From Mycobacteriales bacterium (GTDB lineage Bacteria; Actinomycetota; Actinomycetes; Mycobacteriales; CADCTP01), in contig DASYKU010000097.1 in NCBI GenBank assembly GCA_035995165.1, positions 1 through 32,453 of the forward strand: a stretch of 32,453 nt of DNA, written 5' to 3'. The translations under genes and the position numbers were made by a program. Each line of letters begins with the position of its first letter. The stretch's first letter is position 1. This document shows positions 31,964 through 32,453 of this stretch, piece after piece. The notes under the pieces were generated by a model. The model was not told the origin of the DNA. It saw only the letters and a program-made list of their open reading frames with translations, and made no database searches.

Positions 31964-32453
31964 CTAGCGCGGCTGCACCTGGATCTTGCGGCCGACACCG
32001 TTCTTGAACTGCTCGATCGCCTTCGGGTACTCGGCCAGCGGGAAGCGGTCGCTGATCATCACCTCGGGCTTGAGCGCGCCGCCGACGAACAGGTCCCCGG
32101 CCCGCTCGAAGCTGTGCAGCACGGCCATCGACCCGACGATGGTGATCTCCTTGTTGTAGACCCGGTACGGCGAGAACCGCGCCTCGGCCTTCTCCGCCGA
32201 CACCCCGAACTGCTGGAACGTGCCGCCCGGCGCGACCCGGGTCAGCCCGTCCTCGATCGCGGCGACCACGCCGGTGCAGTCGATGACGAGGTCCCAGCCT
32301 CGACGGGCCTCCAGCTGGTCGGCGCTGGTGACCGCTGCGGCCGCGCCCAGTGCGGTCGCCCGGTCGAGGCGGGCCGGGTTGAGGTCGACCACGTCGACCG
32401 AGGTCGCCCCGGATCGCTGAGCCAGGGCGAGGTTCATCAACCCCATGGTCCCG
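31964..32453 (-). CDS. Zinc-type alcohol dehydrogenase family protein, C-terminal part (5' end outside window)
   Basis: The last 163 residues of a medium-chain dehydrogenase/reductase. The frame is open to the window edge, and the edge falls inside the Rossmann GxGxxG motif (GTMGLMN visible). The cofactor strand end is VDVVDLNPARLDRA, followed by LVIDCTGVVAAIEDGLTRVA and the C-terminal PLAEYPKAIEQFKNGVGRKI typical of sorbitol/threonine dehydrogenase-like enzymes. Asp after the second strand (DLN) suggests NAD rather than NADP. The catalytic zinc domain is outside the window, so substrate class is not assignable. Confidence 0.9.
   Translation of the reverse strand, partial: GTMGLMNLALAQRSGATSVDVVDLNPARLDRATALGAAAAVTSADQLEARRGWDLVIDCTGVVAAIEDGLTRVAPGGTFQQFGVSAEKAEARFSPYRVYNKEITIVGSMAVLHSFERAGDLFVGGALKPEVMISDRFPLAEYPKAIEQFKNGVGRKIQVQPR

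Overview
This is a very GC-rich (roughly 73%) window with GTG starts, overlapping GTGA/ATGA gene junctions, TANNNT-type promoters and actinobacterial protein families (DUF3500, DUF6886, LAL-type LuxR regulator, MTH1187 thiamine-binding protein). It is chromosomal DNA of an actinobacterium; the genus cannot be named from the sequence alone. No rRNA, tRNA, transposase, phage gene or CRISPR array was seen.

Layout. 1-4126: the C-terminal part of a membrane protein whose frame runs off the left edge through an in-frame 30-bp repeat, a flavin-dependent oxidoreductase, a cupin-type XRE regulator, a decayed ORF and a PIMT-like methyltransferase. 4111-7804: cobalamin-dependent methionine synthase metH (minus strand). 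Its leader folds as an S-adenosylhomocysteine (SAH) riboswitch whose expression platform hides the ribosome binding site of a probable CTG start. 7920-9929: isochorismatase-like hydrolase, a coupled unknown protein and a GNAT. 10034-13943 (minus): acyltransferase-3, FAD monooxygenase and DUF3500 protein. 14011-17093: M20 peptidase coupled to an MFS exporter, then a small unknown protein. 17300-21546: LAL-type LuxR regulator and a secreted VCBS-repeat protein, separated by a relic of a second alkB-like gene. 21627-24331 (minus): XRE regulator, methyltransferase, AlkB-like dioxygenase. 24476-26194: DUF6886 protein, thiamine-binding protein and SAM hydroxide adenosyltransferase. 26196-30103 (minus): a tightly coupled operon of AdoMet decarboxylase, branched-polyamine synthase (BpsA), GNAT, FkbH-like HAD protein, acyl carrier protein and a Rossmann reductase. 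30217-32453: NIPSNAP protein, NmrA-like protein and a truncated zinc-type dehydrogenase.

The strongest candidate for an undescribed system is the 26196-30103 operon. It joins the two enzymes for aminopropyl transfer (SpeD, BpsA) to a glyceryl-ACP-type module (FkbH plus free ACP) and an N-acyltransferase. All are translationally coupled, which suggests an acyl- (perhaps glyceroyl-) modified branched polyamine or a related metabolite. That product is inference. The SAH riboswitch on metH is the best-supported regulatory element.

Many genes lack a Shine-Dalgarno sequence but have a YANNNT hexamer 6-7 nt before the start codon, which points to leaderless transcription. I used this to choose several starts.
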